Shown here one piece after another: positions 8,817-17,809 of a DNA stretch of 64,000 nucleotides (positions within the stretch are counted from its first letter, which is position 1; every line of letters starts with the position of its first letter). The notes below the pieces were generated by a model. That model searched no databases and was not told the DNA's origin. It saw only the letters and a list, made by a program, of their open reading frames with translations. The translations under genes were made by a program, and so were the position numbers. Source of the stretch: Brasilonema angustatum HA4187-MV1 (GTDB taxonomy: Bacteria > Cyanobacteriota > Cyanobacteriia > Cyanobacteriales > Nostocaceae); the NCBI GenBank assembly GCA_019359695.1, contig JAHHGV010000016.1, forward strand, positions 62,001 to 126,000. Reading direction: 5' to 3'.

Positions 8817-9809
8817 TCATAGTATGCTCAAAATACCTTTGTCTGCATCTAATTCAACTGGGACTCCCACAGGTAAAGCTGCATTGGGAGCGTCATGACC
8901 AAAAGGCAGGTTTGAGACAATGGGAATGTTTAAATCTCCTAGGCGATCGCGCAACACTTCCTCAACACTAAAGCTAGGAACATTTGCAGGCGGTTCACAA
9001 CGGCTAAAGCTACCCAGTGCTATTCCACTAACTTTTGATAAAACACCACTCATCCGCCACTGTGTTAGCATGCGGTCAATGCGGTACGGAGCTTCTGTCA
9101 CATCCTCCAATGCCAAAACCACACCATCCAAATCTGGTAGCATTGGCGTACCAAGCAGATGAGTAGCCACCGTAAGATTACCTGGTAACAGGATACCATT
9201 GACCACACCTCCACCCCAACCACAACCCTTTAAAGGTGCAAGAGGGCGACCTTCCACACAATCAAATAACCTTTGAATTGACCAATCTGGTTCGCAAGCC
9301 AGAGTTGTCAGCACGGAAGCATGAACACCAGAAATTCCGGCTGTGTAAAGACTCCACAAAAGCGCGGTGATGTCAGAAAAGCCAATGAGCCATTTGGGAG
9401 TGAGGGAGTGAGGGAGTGAGGGAATGTTAGCGAAGCGAGCCGTAGGCTGGGAGTGAGGGAGTGAGGGAGTGAGGAATTCCTTTTCTATAGCCCATGTCCA
9501 ATTTTCCAAAATACGGGTGCTACCGAAACCACCTCTAGTACAGAGAACACCGCGACACTCTGGATCTTGCCATGCCGTGGCGAGTTGTTCACGCCTCGAT
9601 TCATCTTTTCCAGCTAGATATCCCCATTTGTCATCTATCTCTGGAAATATTTCGACTCGATAGCCGTGCGATCGCCAAATTTCTACTCCTTTTTGGAAAG
9701 CCTCAAATTCTCGCAAAGCACCGCTAGGAGAAATCACTCGTAATAAGTCACCTGGTTTGAGAGGTGGAGGAACAATTTGAGATTTGAGATTTTGAGTTTT
9801 GGATTGCAT
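8817..9809 (-). CDS. LD-carboxypeptidase (peptidase S66, MccF/LdcA family) with repeat-derived insertion
   Basis: 330 residues from the ATG at 9809. The frame extends to a TTG at 9839, but the family begins at PPPLKPGDLLRVISPSG. S66 enzymes cleave the L,D-peptide bond in muropeptides during cytoplasmic wall recycling. The parts of the catalytic triad are visible: Ser in LIGFSDITALLW, Glu in LALEDVTEAPYR and His in PFGHDAPNAALPVG. Residues ~113-138 (TPSLPHSQPTARFANI and the following SLPHSLT) come from an octamer repeat inserted in frame just before the serine strand. The insertion is 78 bp, so the frame is kept and the protein may still be made. Confidence 0.88.
   Translation of the reverse strand: MQSKTQNLKSQIVPPPLKPGDLLRVISPSGALREFEAFQKGVEIWRSHGYRVEIFPEIDDKWGYLAGKDESRREQLATAWQDPECRGVLCTRGGFGSTRILENWTWAIEKEFLTPSLPHSQPTARFANIPSLPHSLTPKWLIGFSDITALLWSLYTAGISGVHASVLTTLACEPDWSIQRLFDCVEGRPLAPLKGCGWGGGVVNGILLPGNLTVATHLLGTPMLPDLDGVVLALEDVTEAPYRIDRMLTQWRMSGVLSKVSGIALGSFSRCEPPANVPSFSVEEVLRDRLGDLNIPIVSNLPFGHDAPNAALPVGVPVELDADKGILSIL
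9396..9473. repeat. Octamer repeat GGGAGTGA inside a coding region
   Basis: Three units of GGGAGTGA (9396-9419), a spacer with the palindromic cyanobacterial motif TAGCGAAGCGAGCC, then three more units (9449-9472). The whole lies within the LD-carboxypeptidase gene and is 78 bp long, a multiple of three. Confidence 0.9.
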
Positions 9810-10031
9810 TAATAATCTTTTTAAGAACAACTGATACAAAATATTGGTTGGATAATTAAGTCAATTCGCTATTTATATCTTTTTCTCCATACAAAATCCA
9901 ATATCAGAGCCAAAAATATGGCTCATTGACTCAAAAATCTAAAATTTTCAGAAGGCATTGTTAAAAGCGATCGCAAGGGAGCGCAGCAGCGAAGCGATCG
10001 CCCGTATCACATACGAAGTACTCATTTACTC

Positions 10032-10062
10032 AAAAAACTTGAGAAAATATCTCAAGTTTTTT
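10032..10062 (+). terminator. Rho-independent-type hairpin, copy 1
   Basis: AAACTTGAG and CTCAAGTTT pair around AAAATAT, with a T6 run after the stem and an A6 run before it, so it could work in both directions. An identical hairpin is present at 10280-10308. Confidence 0.65.
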
Positions 10063-10132
10063 CTTTGTTTAAATCCCAAGACTGCATAAGTTAAGTGTGC
10101 CTACACCTATTACATAGTGAGGCTAGAGTCAA

Positions 10133-10169
10133 CAAAAAAAGGCGCTGGGAATCAAAACCCAGTGCCGCC
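10133..10169 (-). terminator. GC-rich minus-strand terminator
   Basis: GGCGCTGGG and CCCAGTGCC pair (one G:U) around AATCAAAA. On the minus strand the stem is followed by T7, a strong intrinsic terminator shape. No minus-strand gene is evident upstream (10170-10450), so it may end an unseen small RNA. Confidence 0.6.
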
Positions 10170-10279
10170 GTTACACATATTGGGAGAGTATGGATTAATA
10201 AAGTCACATTTTGCAGTGATCCAAGTACTTTCCGTTTAACGTTGTTTGTGTAATCCCTACAACAACTTCAATCATTCCT

Positions 10280-10308
10280 GAAAACTTGAGAAAATATCTC
10301 AAGTTTTT
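10280..10308 (+). terminator. Rho-independent-type hairpin, copy 2
   Basis: Same stem and loop as 10032-10062 (AAACTTGAG, AAAATAT, CTCAAGTTT) followed by T6. Together with the GC-rich terminator it fills the 640-bp gene-free stretch between the LD-carboxypeptidase gene and the small secreted-protein gene. Confidence 0.65.
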
Positions 10309-10450
10309 TATTTTGCTTGCAGTGGGCGTGCTGATTGGTACCACAAGGAAACATGTTGAGTATTGTAAAACATGCAATCAAGAGGTATGAAATGGAATTA
10401 GAGTAAATATCTCATCAAAAATTTCCAAACTTTATGGTGGAGTTGGGAGA

Positions 10451-10744
10451 ATGAATAAAACATCGTTGCTTTCAAAAATTACTTTGGCAACAGCAGTTCT
10501 GGGTTTGGGTATGGCAAGTCCTAGTATTGCTGCTTCTTCCCTTGCTAAATCGGTCGAGATCCCTACTGGACAGGTGTCCGGACACTCTGAACTATTGCAA
10601 ACACCCAACAATATACTAATTGCTCGACGAACTTGTGTCGTACGGCGGGTGTACCATAAAGGTTACTATACTCGCAAATTTGGTGTTGTAGGCAGAAGAC
10701 AGTATCACCCAGGTTACTACACCACAAAACGAGTGTGTCGTTAG
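10451..10744 (+). CDS. Small basic secreted protein, unknown function
   Basis: 97 residues. The N-terminus has a lysine, then a hydrophobic core (ITLATAVLGLGMASPSIA) and a probable signal-peptidase site at AxA near residue 28. The mature part ends in a basic, tyrosine-rich tail with two similar halves: RRTCVVRRVYHKGYYTRKF and GRRQYHPGYYTTKRVCR. Two cysteines at similar places could form a disulfide. A G-rich ribosome site (GGTGGAG) lies 8 bases before the ATG. I do not recognise a named family. Confidence 0.65.
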   Translation: MNKTSLLSKITLATAVLGLGMASPSIAASSLAKSVEIPTGQVSGHSELLQTPNNILIARRTCVVRRVYHKGYYTRKFGVVGRRQYHPGYYTTKRVCR

Positions 10745-11176
10745 TTTTCTTTAGTTGACAACTTAAGACAAAGTGCGCGGTGCCAGTCTAAAAGGATAAA
10801 TTTTACACTCGTGCTGTCCACTTTGAAATCCAATGAATTTCTCCTCGGCAGCGAATGCGTCAATTGTCAACCCCGTGCTCTTGTCTGATTGTCAGTCAAG
10901 GAGATTTATTGCTATAATTTGGTAAATTAGTTGAATCTTTGATCTTTTATATCAAATCTGTTTATATCGAAATTTTTCCTCCTTCCTCTGTCTGTGTGTC
11001 CTCTGCGCCTCTGCGGTTTTTTTATCACTCAGATGCTACCGGATTTGATATTACCAATAGTAAATTCTGTTGTACTGGTATGATGCACAAGGAGTCAGGT
11101 ATCAGACACCAGAACAAGTGGCTCCATAAGCCCAACCGCAAGCAAACGTCAACGCTTTGAAGAATTACCACCAAGC
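10745..11176. other. Gene-free region with a dispersed cyanobacterial repeat
   Basis: No supported gene. Around 10975-11020 lies CCTCTGCGCCTCTGCGGTTT, the reverse of the widespread cyanobacterial repeat whose relative is also seen near 42635. A 73-codon frame over it has no ribosome site and repeat-derived content. Confidence 0.5.
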
Positions 11177-12355
11177 TTAAAAATTTTCCTCGTCGTCGTC
11201 TTCTTCCTCTCGCTGTGTATCTTTGTCCTCCTCACTTGCATCACCAGGCAAAGCACGGATACGATTCATCTGTGAAAGAGCATACTTTGCTGTTGATCGC
11301 ACGTCTGCATCCGGATCTCGCACAGCATGAGATAAGATTTGACTCATTTGAGCCATCATGTCATATACGCGAGTTAAATCGCGGATGGCATTTTGTCGCA
11401 CTTGTGGACTTTCATCTTGCAATGAAATTGCCAAAGCACGGTTCATTGGCTTGAGTGCGCGGGTGCTAATTTCTGCTAAAGCAGCTAAAATCAAGCTGCG
11501 TTGCTGGGAATCTGCATCCACCATCAAGTCTACTAAAGGTTGAATTGATCGTGAGTCTCCTTTTTGACCTAAATCCCAGATAGCTTTACGTCGCTGTGTT
11601 GGATCAGGGCTACGTAAATCTAAGATCAACTGGTCAATGATGTCAACTTTGGCAAGGCGAGAAGTTGTTTCCATTGGTAAAAATTCAGTAGACGGTGGTA
11701 TCGTTGTTTCTGTTTCTTGTATATTGATGACACTAGTGTTATGAAACTCATCGTCGTTCTTGACGTCGAACTTTTGTATCGTTTGCGGAACTAAACTGGT
11801 GTTTAGCTGACTATAATTTTCTGGGTATGTTACAAGTTTTGTACCCTTGTCAATCTTTCTTACTATATAAAGTAGTGCCCCAATACTTCCCAAAACACCA
11901 GTACCCACGAGTGACCACCAAAGTATGTCTGTTCCTGGGTCTTTGTTGGTCTTGGGTTGAATCGTAGAACTAATTGCAATGGTAGAAGGCGGTAATTTCT
12001 TGTTTATTGTTGTCTGAAGACTCTGCCTAGTTGTGTCACCAAAAATACCGTCTACACTTAAACCTTTTACTTGTTGAAATTTCGTCACAGCACGGCTTGT
12101 ACTTATGCCATACCGTCCATCTATCTGGCCATCATAGTATCCTAACTTCTTAAGTAAGGTTTGCAGTGACTTCACTTGTGCACCTGTGCTACCAAGTCCA
12201 AGAATGGACTGCTTGGTAGGATCTTTGGAACTGACTTGAGCAAGTTCTAAATTTATAAAAACAATTTCAGGTTTAACTGCACTTGCTGAACGTTGGTCAA
12301 ATCCCAAGTAAGCAAGGCAAGCAATAAAAACAATAGAAGAATAGCGTCGCCTCAT
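11177..12355 (-). CDS. Peptidoglycan-binding, single-membrane-span, HEAT-repeat protein
   Basis: 392 residues from the ATG at 12355, where a signal-like segment starts (MRRRYSSIVFIACLAYLGF). The open frame extends 16 codons further to 12403 without signal character. In order: signal peptide; a PG_binding_1 domain (LGSTGAQVKSLQTLLKKLGY, then DGRYGISTSRAVTKFQQVKG); a linker; one membrane span (LWWSLVGTGVLGSIGALLYI); a second linker; three or four HEAT-like repeats (VDIIDQLILDLRSPDPTQRR onwards); and a strongly acidic tail. The arrangement would place wall binding outside and HEAT repeats inside, suggesting a tether between wall and cytoplasmic partners. No enzymatic motif. Confidence 0.8.
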   Translation of the reverse strand: MRRRYSSIVFIACLAYLGFDQRSASAVKPEIVFINLELAQVSSKDPTKQSILGLGSTGAQVKSLQTLLKKLGYYDGQIDGRYGISTSRAVTKFQQVKGLSVDGIFGDTTRQSLQTTINKKLPPSTIAISSTIQPKTNKDPGTDILWWSLVGTGVLGSIGALLYIVRKIDKGTKLVTYPENYSQLNTSLVPQTIQKFDVKNDDEFHNTSVINIQETETTIPPSTEFLPMETTSRLAKVDIIDQLILDLRSPDPTQRRKAIWDLGQKGDSRSIQPLVDLMVDADSQQRSLILAALAEISTRALKPMNRALAISLQDESPQVRQNAIRDLTRVYDMMAQMSQILSHAVRDPDADVRSTAKYALSQMNRIRALPGDASEEDKDTQREEEDDDEENF

Positions 12356-12548
12356 ATAGCAAGTTTCAGCCAGAACGTGCATTGGAAGCCATTGATACCA
12401 CAATAACTATAAGCTACATAAATATCAAATGTCTTCTTGGCTTCGGTATTTTAAATAAACCCTGGCTAATACTAAAATTCAAGCACATAACTGGTAGTTG
12501 TACTTGAGTCAGTTATTTATTTTTGAGATATTTTTTAATTACCTTAAT

Positions 12549-13628
12549 TTAAGGCAACATCTCTGATTCAGATTTTCTCACAGGTAAGGTAACTTTGTTT
12601 ATCGTCTTTGGAGACGCTTCTAAAACTTGTTGTTGCTGTGTGATAGCTTTTTCTGTAGCCACTTTGTTGCTTAGCCCTGAGAGAGTTTCGCGCTGGTTAA
12701 TGAGATAGATGCTAACCAAAGTCAGACTGACTCCTACCCACTGCAACGGACTGAGAACTTCTTTAAGTAACAAATTGCCAAATAACAATGCGAATACGGG
12801 TGTGAGAAAGGTGAGGGAACTGAGACTGGTGAGATTACCGCTAGAGGCAAAGTAGAAAAATAATCCGTAGGCGATCGCACTACCAAACACTGTCGCGTAA
12901 CCCAACGCCAACCAGTCAGACGGAACAATGTTCTGCAACTGCCCTGATTCTACAGCTGATGAAATTCCCCACAAAGGCAAGCCACCTATAATCATGTGCC
13001 ATCCTGTAGCCATCACAGGATCAGCATGGCGACTGACGAACCGGATTAATACTGTTCCTACTGCCATACTCAACGCTGCTAACAGCATCAACCACTCGCC
13101 ACTGTCAAACAGTTGTTGTATTGATGCTGCAGACAATATCTCTACAATCGTGTCTGAGTTAAAAAAATGGAGAATCCACTCATCCGGCAAGCCAATTAAA
13201 CTAATACCTGTGACTCCTATCCCTAGTCCTAACCATCCCCAAAAACCAATATGTTCTTGGAATAACCACAAACACAGCAATGCCACAGCCAAGGGTTGAG
13301 AGTCAATCATCACAGATCCTAACCCAGCATTTGTTCTGAGTAAGCCCTCCGCCAAAAACCCTTGAAACAGCGTTCCATCCACCAAGGCAAATAAAGCAAT
13401 CCACAGCCATGCATCCCAGCCTTTGGGCTGAGGTCTACCCATCCATGCTGCTACTATCAAAATAAGTACGCCAGCCGGTATCAAACGCACTCCCGCCATA
13501 AATAACGGTGTCGTGTGGGGTATCACTCCTTTCATCGCCACCATTGCTGTACCCCATAAGAAAAAGGGGGATATCAATAACAGTAGCCGTGGGATGGGTA
13601 GTTGAGATGCATTGCTTTTCAGTTGCAT
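12549..13628 (-). CDS. EamA (DMT) family transporter
   Basis: 359 residues with about ten hydrophobic helices in two EamA halves. The first starts LLLISPFFLWGTAMVAMKG and contains AGVRLIPAGVLILI; the second has GWHMIIGGLPLWGI and ends LKEVLSPLQWVGVSLTLVSIYLI. These are the standard marks of drug/metabolite exporters of the inner membrane. A ~50-residue hydrophilic C-terminal tail follows. The substrate cannot be predicted. Monocistronic, on the same strand as ppx but 421 bp away from it. Confidence 0.9.
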   Translation of the reverse strand: MQLKSNASQLPIPRLLLLISPFFLWGTAMVAMKGVIPHTTPLFMAGVRLIPAGVLILIVAAWMGRPQPKGWDAWLWIALFALVDGTLFQGFLAEGLLRTNAGLGSVMIDSQPLAVALLCLWLFQEHIGFWGWLGLGIGVTGISLIGLPDEWILHFFNSDTIVEILSAASIQQLFDSGEWLMLLAALSMAVGTVLIRFVSRHADPVMATGWHMIIGGLPLWGISSAVESGQLQNIVPSDWLALGYATVFGSAIAYGLFFYFASSGNLTSLSSLTFLTPVFALLFGNLLLKEVLSPLQWVGVSLTLVSIYLINQRETLSGLSNKVATEKAITQQQQVLEASPKTINKVTLPVRKSESEMLP

Positions 13629-13797
13629 GAGATTGCTGATGCCTTTGTTTTACAAATGCAAAATATCGCTTTAACTAATTTTACCGAATTATTTCGATTT
13701 GTGAAGGCATAAATACTTAGTTGTAGCTAAAGTATGGTTTTCTGGTTTTAAGTTGAAATACAATACGCTTGCTGTTAGTGGTGTTTAATTTTGTTAC

Positions 13798-13864
13798 AAT
13801 CCCCCAACGCTCGTTAAAAAGGGGGCTTAGTTCCCTCCTTTTTAAGGAGGGCTAGGGAGGATCA
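13798..13864. repeat. Dispersed palindromic repeat
   Basis: Contains CCCTCCTTTTTAAGGAGGG, an almost perfect palindrome, flanked by CCCCCAACGCTCGTTAAAAA and GCTAGGGAGGATC. This module is common between cyanobacterial genes. Nothing else recognisable lies in the 421-bp gap 13629-14049. Confidence 0.7.
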
Positions 13865-14049
13865 ATCCTTAATTGAACTGTATTGAGTTGAAATAGATTA
13901 CTAGCCAATAGTGGGAAATATTAAGCAAATAACAGGGATGGGCGGTGGGCGATACTTCAGGAGAAAGCCGCGCAAGGCGGGATAAAACATGAAAAACACA
14001 GCCACTCAACAGGTCAGCGGTGACTTATGATTCAAAACGTGATAATTAT

Positions 14050-15702
14050 CTAATCTTTAGCAGTTACTGTAACCGGTTCCAAAGTCGCCACCAATTTCAC
14101 TTCAAACTCTGCTTCAAATACAGCCTTTTTATAATCCAAACTCCATAGTTCTAAAGCACACTCATCATCGGCGTGGGATGGAAAAATTTTCAGAATCAAT
14201 TCTTGTTTTTCAGTTAGATATTCACACTCCACTCGCATAATCGCTCCAATTTGCCGCCTATCCAAGGCAACTGCCAATCTCAAAATAGCACTCAATTGAC
14301 TGACAATTTGTCGATGATTTTTGCCCTCTAAATTCTGGTAATTTTCGTGCTTTTTCTTAGGTGGAGATTTGCGATGATAACGTGCTATATTAGCAATTAT
14401 CTCTATCTGTGTTTCGTTATACCCTAGTAATTCAGCATTACGAATGAGATAATAAGAGTGCTTGTGGTGAGATGAATGGCCGATATAATGACCGCAATTA
14501 TGCAATATTGCCGCAGCCCAAAGGAGTTGCCGTTCATCTGCTCCCCAGTCGTGAAGTGTTCCTTTTGTTTGGTCAAATATGCTTAAGGCAAAGACTGCGA
14601 CTCTATCACAGTGCTCTAAATTGACGTCGTACTTATTCGCAATTCTCAGGACACTCCGCTGGCTTACTGAACCTTGGTAACGTAGACGATCTTCAATAAA
14701 ACCGTGAGTGAGCATCCAGTCTACAATCATACCCTCTCTTAGGGAACGTTCGCATACTACGAGTGACTCTAGCCCTAAAACTAGCATCGCTTCTTGTAAA
14801 ATCACTGCCCCTGCAAGTATAACTTCAGACCGTTTTTCTGGCATACCAGGAATATCAGCTCGTTCTGAGTTACTCATTTTCCGTAAGCGATTGACCCATT
14901 CCTGCAAATCTTTTAAGCTGATTTCGTAACCATTGAGCGTAGAAGGAACAGAGTCTACCTTTTCCCGTGCATGAATCATCACTAGAGTTTCAATTGTGCC
15001 GGAAGTACCTACTAAACGGGGGGATTCTCCATCCTTAAGATTTGCTTGGATCTCTTCAACAGCACGTTCTAACATCCCCCGTGCATACGCTTGTAGGTAC
15101 TGAAACTCAGTGTTACTAATTGGGTCAGTGGTAATTAACTCACTAGTGAGTCTGACTGCACCAACTTTGGTACTGGTAAAGGTTCGCCCTTCGTGACTAT
15201 CGGCCAAAATTAATTCTGTGGAACCGCCACCGATATCTATAATAATATGGGGCTTGTTATCAAATTCCATCCCCGATAGTACGCCCAAGTAGATTCGCCG
15301 CGCTTCTTCTTGACCAGAAATCAACTTAACGCTTAAACCGACTTCATCTTCAACTTTTTGCAAAAAATCTCTACCATTGGGGGCTTCTCGTACGGCGCTG
15401 GTTGCGACAGCAATAATTGTATCGACGTTGAGAGTTTTTGCGATCTCTTGGAAGTGTCCCAACGTGGCGATCGCCTTTTCCATGATTTCTGGTTTCAAAT
15501 TCCCCGTCTTGATCTCGCGATCGCCGAGTCTGACGGTTTCTTTTTCTCTGCCGATAATGTTAAAAGATGGCAGTGTAGGTTCAATTTGCACTACTACCAT
15601 GTGTAGCGAATTGGTTCCTAAGTCAATAGCAGCAATAATTTGATGTTGCTTTGCTGTTTGAGTCGGAACACTCTCCCAGTTAGCTGAAACTAAATTCACC
15701 AT
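14050..15702 (-). CDS. ppx: Exopolyphosphatase / pppGpp phosphohydrolase (Ppx/GppA)
   Basis: 550 residues. The N-terminal ASKHA ATPase-fold domain shows IIAAIDLGTNSLHMVV (phosphate loop 1), VATSAVREAPNGRDF, the catalytic-Glu region SGQEEARRIYLGVL and IIDIGGGSTELI (phosphate loop 2). The C-terminal HD-like domain has HNCGHYIGHSSHHKHSYYLI. The length matches long Ppx enzymes. It releases phosphate from polyphosphate and may act on pppGpp. Divergent from ubiA across 238 bp. Confidence 0.95.
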   Translation of the reverse strand: MVNLVSANWESVPTQTAKQHQIIAAIDLGTNSLHMVVVQIEPTLPSFNIIGREKETVRLGDREIKTGNLKPEIMEKAIATLGHFQEIAKTLNVDTIIAVATSAVREAPNGRDFLQKVEDEVGLSVKLISGQEEARRIYLGVLSGMEFDNKPHIIIDIGGGSTELILADSHEGRTFTSTKVGAVRLTSELITTDPISNTEFQYLQAYARGMLERAVEEIQANLKDGESPRLVGTSGTIETLVMIHAREKVDSVPSTLNGYEISLKDLQEWVNRLRKMSNSERADIPGMPEKRSEVILAGAVILQEAMLVLGLESLVVCERSLREGMIVDWMLTHGFIEDRLRYQGSVSQRSVLRIANKYDVNLEHCDRVAVFALSIFDQTKGTLHDWGADERQLLWAAAILHNCGHYIGHSSHHKHSYYLIRNAELLGYNETQIEIIANIARYHRKSPPKKKHENYQNLEGKNHRQIVSQLSAILRLAVALDRRQIGAIMRVECEYLTEKQELILKIFPSHADDECALELWSLDYKKAVFEAEFEVKLVATLEPVTVTAKD

Positions 15703-15940
15703 CTATCATTTCTCTCTGTTAAGGATGGTAAAAGCTGGCAATCCCGACGTATCGACGAGACAATGTATTTTGTACAACAAAATTGTTTTTAAGTAGAAGC
15801 CCTGATCCATAACCAAAATGACTTCCTGGTTCTATTCCAAGTTGTGATTTGTGGTTGTGACTTTATAAATATCAGATAAAGATATTCTATAGATGTAAAT
15901 ATGTGTGAATAAATCTATCTTTAGTCATCTTTTACTACCT

Positions 15941-16825
15941 ATGCTAACTACAAAACAACACAACACCCAACCCATGTGGCTTGTGATTATCCGGCTTTTG
16001 CGATGGCACAAACCAGAAGGACGGTTAATTTTAATGATTCCCGCTTTATGGGCTGTGTTTTTGGCAGCTGCTGGAAAACCACCCTTACCACTTGTTGGAG
16101 TGATCATTTTGGGTACTCTCGCCACAAGTGCTGCTGGATGTGTCGTCAATGATTTGTGGGATAGAGATATAGATCCACAAGTGGAAAGAACTCGCGATCG
16201 CCCTCTTGCTTCCCGTACGCTGACTGTGAAAGTTGGCATCATAGTTGCCATAGTGGCGATGGCATGTGCTGCAGTTCTTGCTTTTTATCTTAACGTACTC
16301 TCATTTTGGTTGTGTGTGGCAGCAGTTCCAGTTATTTTGCTTTATCCTGGCGCAAAGCGCGTGTTTCCTGTTCCGCAACTGGTTCTTTCTATCGCTTGGG
16401 GTTTCGGGGTTTTGATTAGCTGGAGTGCAGTGACGCATAACCTTTCACTCCCAACTTGGCTGCTTTGGGGTGCTACTGTGACGTGGACATTAGGATTTGA
16501 TACAGTTTACGCCATGAGTGACAAGGAGGATGATCGACGAATTGGTGTCAATTCTAGCGCTTTGTTTTTTGGTCGTTTCGCGCCTGTTGCAATTGGCATT
16601 TTCTTTGCTAGCACTGTCTTTTTACTGAGTTGGCTAGGTTTAGTTCTGCAACTGGGTCCTAGTTTTTGGATTAGTCTTGCCATTGCTACTGTAAATTGGA
16701 TTTGGCAATTCACACGCTTAACACAGAAAGATTTATCGAACTCTGCTTATGCTGAAATGTTCCGACAAAATGTGTGGATTGGTTTTATTGTCCTTGCTGG
16801 GATGATTGCTGGAAGTTTATTTTAA
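15941..16825 (+). CDS. ubiA: 4-hydroxybenzoate polyprenyltransferase (UbiA family)
   Basis: 294 residues from the ATG at 15941. A GTG at 15905 would add 12 residues, but cyanobacterial homologues start near the ATG. An integral membrane prenyltransferase that joins a polyprenyl chain to 4-hydroxybenzoate, an early step of plastoquinone synthesis in cyanobacteria. Both Asp-rich motifs are present: NDLWDRDIDPQVERTRDRPL and YAMSDKEDDRRIG. The start of the first helix (LLRWHKPEGRLILMIPALWA) is typical. Eight or nine membrane helices follow. Confidence 0.93.
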   Translation: MLTTKQHNTQPMWLVIIRLLRWHKPEGRLILMIPALWAVFLAAAGKPPLPLVGVIILGTLATSAAGCVVNDLWDRDIDPQVERTRDRPLASRTLTVKVGIIVAIVAMACAAVLAFYLNVLSFWLCVAAVPVILLYPGAKRVFPVPQLVLSIAWGFGVLISWSAVTHNLSLPTWLLWGATVTWTLGFDTVYAMSDKEDDRRIGVNSSALFFGRFAPVAIGIFFASTVFLLSWLGLVLQLGPSFWISLAIATVNWIWQFTRLTQKDLSNSAYAEMFRQNVWIGFIVLAGMIAGSLF

Positions 16826-16906
16826 TACCAATTTCAAAAATGTTTGCGACAGATGGAACACTAAAACCGATTACCAGTAACTCTTTCACAATCTAAAATC
16901 CGTCTT

Positions 16907-16946
16907 GAAAAGCTTTGATCGGAGGAAACCTCCGATCAAACTTTTC
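16907..16946 (+). terminator. Strong hairpin after ubiA
   Basis: TTTGATCGGAGG and CCTCCGATCAAA pair perfectly around AAA. Outer GAAAAG and CTTTTC extend the stem with one bulge. It lies 80 bp after ubiA and is flanked on both sides by the common AATCTAAAATCC repeat, so it is either a terminator or a mobile palindrome. Confidence 0.55.
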
Positions 16947-17008
16947 GCAAAATCTAAAATCCAAAATGGTATAAGTTCTGTATGCTGTGTTCTTCTTAAT
17001 AAACTGCA

Positions 17009-17509
17009 ATGAGAAAAATCATAATTGGAGTGATGGGACCAGGAGAAAAAGCTACAGCAGTTGATGTACAAAATGCTTATGAACTTGGGAAACTGATTGC
17101 AACAGAAGGATGGGTTTTGCTGACTGGTGGTCGAAATGTTGGCGTTATGGATGCGGCAAGTAGGGGAGCAAAATCTGTTAATGGTTTAACTATTGGTATT
17201 CTTCCTTGCGATCATAGCCAAGGTATTTCTGAAGCAGTTGATATTACCATTTTTACTGATATGGGAAATGCTCGCAACAATATCAATGTTCTCTCTTCTC
17301 ATGTAGTCATTGCTTGTGGTATGGGTGCGGGTACTGCTTCAGAAATTTGCCTAGCTTTGAAAGGCAACAAGAAAGTGATTTTGTTGAGTGTAGATCAAGA
17401 AAGTCAAAATTTCTTCCAAAAACTCGCGCCCAAAAATGTTTATGTCGTGAATGAGGTGGAGAATGTAATGGCATTAACTAAGGAAATTTTAAGTCATACT
17501 AACACCTGA
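17009..17509 (+). CDS. SLOG-fold protein of the TIGR00725 family
   Basis: 166 residues with a Rossmann-like fold: KIIIGVMGPGE at the N-terminus, WVLLTGGRNVGVMDAASRGA (the nucleotide-binding GG-x-GVM) and VVIACGMGAGTASEICLALK in the place of the PGGxGTxxE motif of LOG proteins. The family is related to cytokinin-activating LOG and to DprA-type nucleotide sensors. The ligand is unknown here, and the altered PGG-to-CGM motif makes LOG activity doubtful. It stands alone, with the ubiA hairpin upstream. Confidence 0.8.
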   Translation: MRKIIIGVMGPGEKATAVDVQNAYELGKLIATEGWVLLTGGRNVGVMDAASRGAKSVNGLTIGILPCDHSQGISEAVDITIFTDMGNARNNINVLSSHVVIACGMGAGTASEICLALKGNKKVILLSVDQESQNFFQKLAPKNVYVVNEVENVMALTKEILSHTNT

Positions 17510-17809
17510 ATCCAATCACTTTTTGGTGTTACATATTTTTGGGATGATTTTATTTTCTTTGCTTACTAGAAGACTTTTTTCTTGGCGCTTTTTGTGTCTT
17601 GGCTGTTCGTACTTTATCCCTTCTTTGTGCAACGCCGATTTTATTTTGTTGTAATAGTATATAACTTGTTCCAAGTTATGAGATTTATCCCCACGTAAGT
17701 AAGTCGGCACAATAAAACCAAACTGTGTTACGAAAAGTAAACAAGGCTCAAACCTTTTCTCTCCCTGCTCCCTGCTCCCTGCTCCCTGCCTTATTTCAAC
17801 GATAATTAT
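17510..17809. other. Gene-free stretch with a decayed minus-strand frame
   Basis: On the minus strand a lysine-rich tail (KVRTAKTQKAPRKKSSSK) can be read near 17565-17640. It is not in frame with the 64-codon frame 17710-17516 that overlaps it, which suggests a decayed coding end, but I cannot name the protein. The stretch ends in an STRR. Confidence 0.35.
17761..17788. repeat. Heptamer short tandem repeat (CTCCCTG), four units
   Basis: Four exact copies of CTCCCTG, reading CAGGGAG on the other strand, just after the truncated end of the minus-strand pseudogene at 17810. Confidence 0.9.

Noticed and set aside
10141..10166. GGGTTTTGATTCCC-like T-arm resembling part of a tRNA
   Set aside because: The stem is part of a longer hairpin followed by T7, and no D-arm, anticodon arm or acceptor stem can be built around it.
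10200..10285. Short minus-strand peptide start (ATG after AGGA) in the possible small RNA
   Set aside because: On careful reading it meets a TAG after five codons, so no peptide is supported.
10939..11160. 73-codon plus-strand frame
   Set aside because: It covers the CCTCTGCGCCTCTGCGG dispersed repeat and has no ribosome site.
17009..17509. Cytokinin-activating LOG phosphoribohydrolase
   Set aside because: The PGGxGTxxE motif is replaced by CGMGAGTASE, so only the wider SLOG/TIGR00725 family is claimed.
17516..17710. 64-codon minus-strand frame
   Set aside because: A more protein-like lysine-rich tail lies in another frame over the same bases, so this frame is probably a by-product of a decayed coding end.
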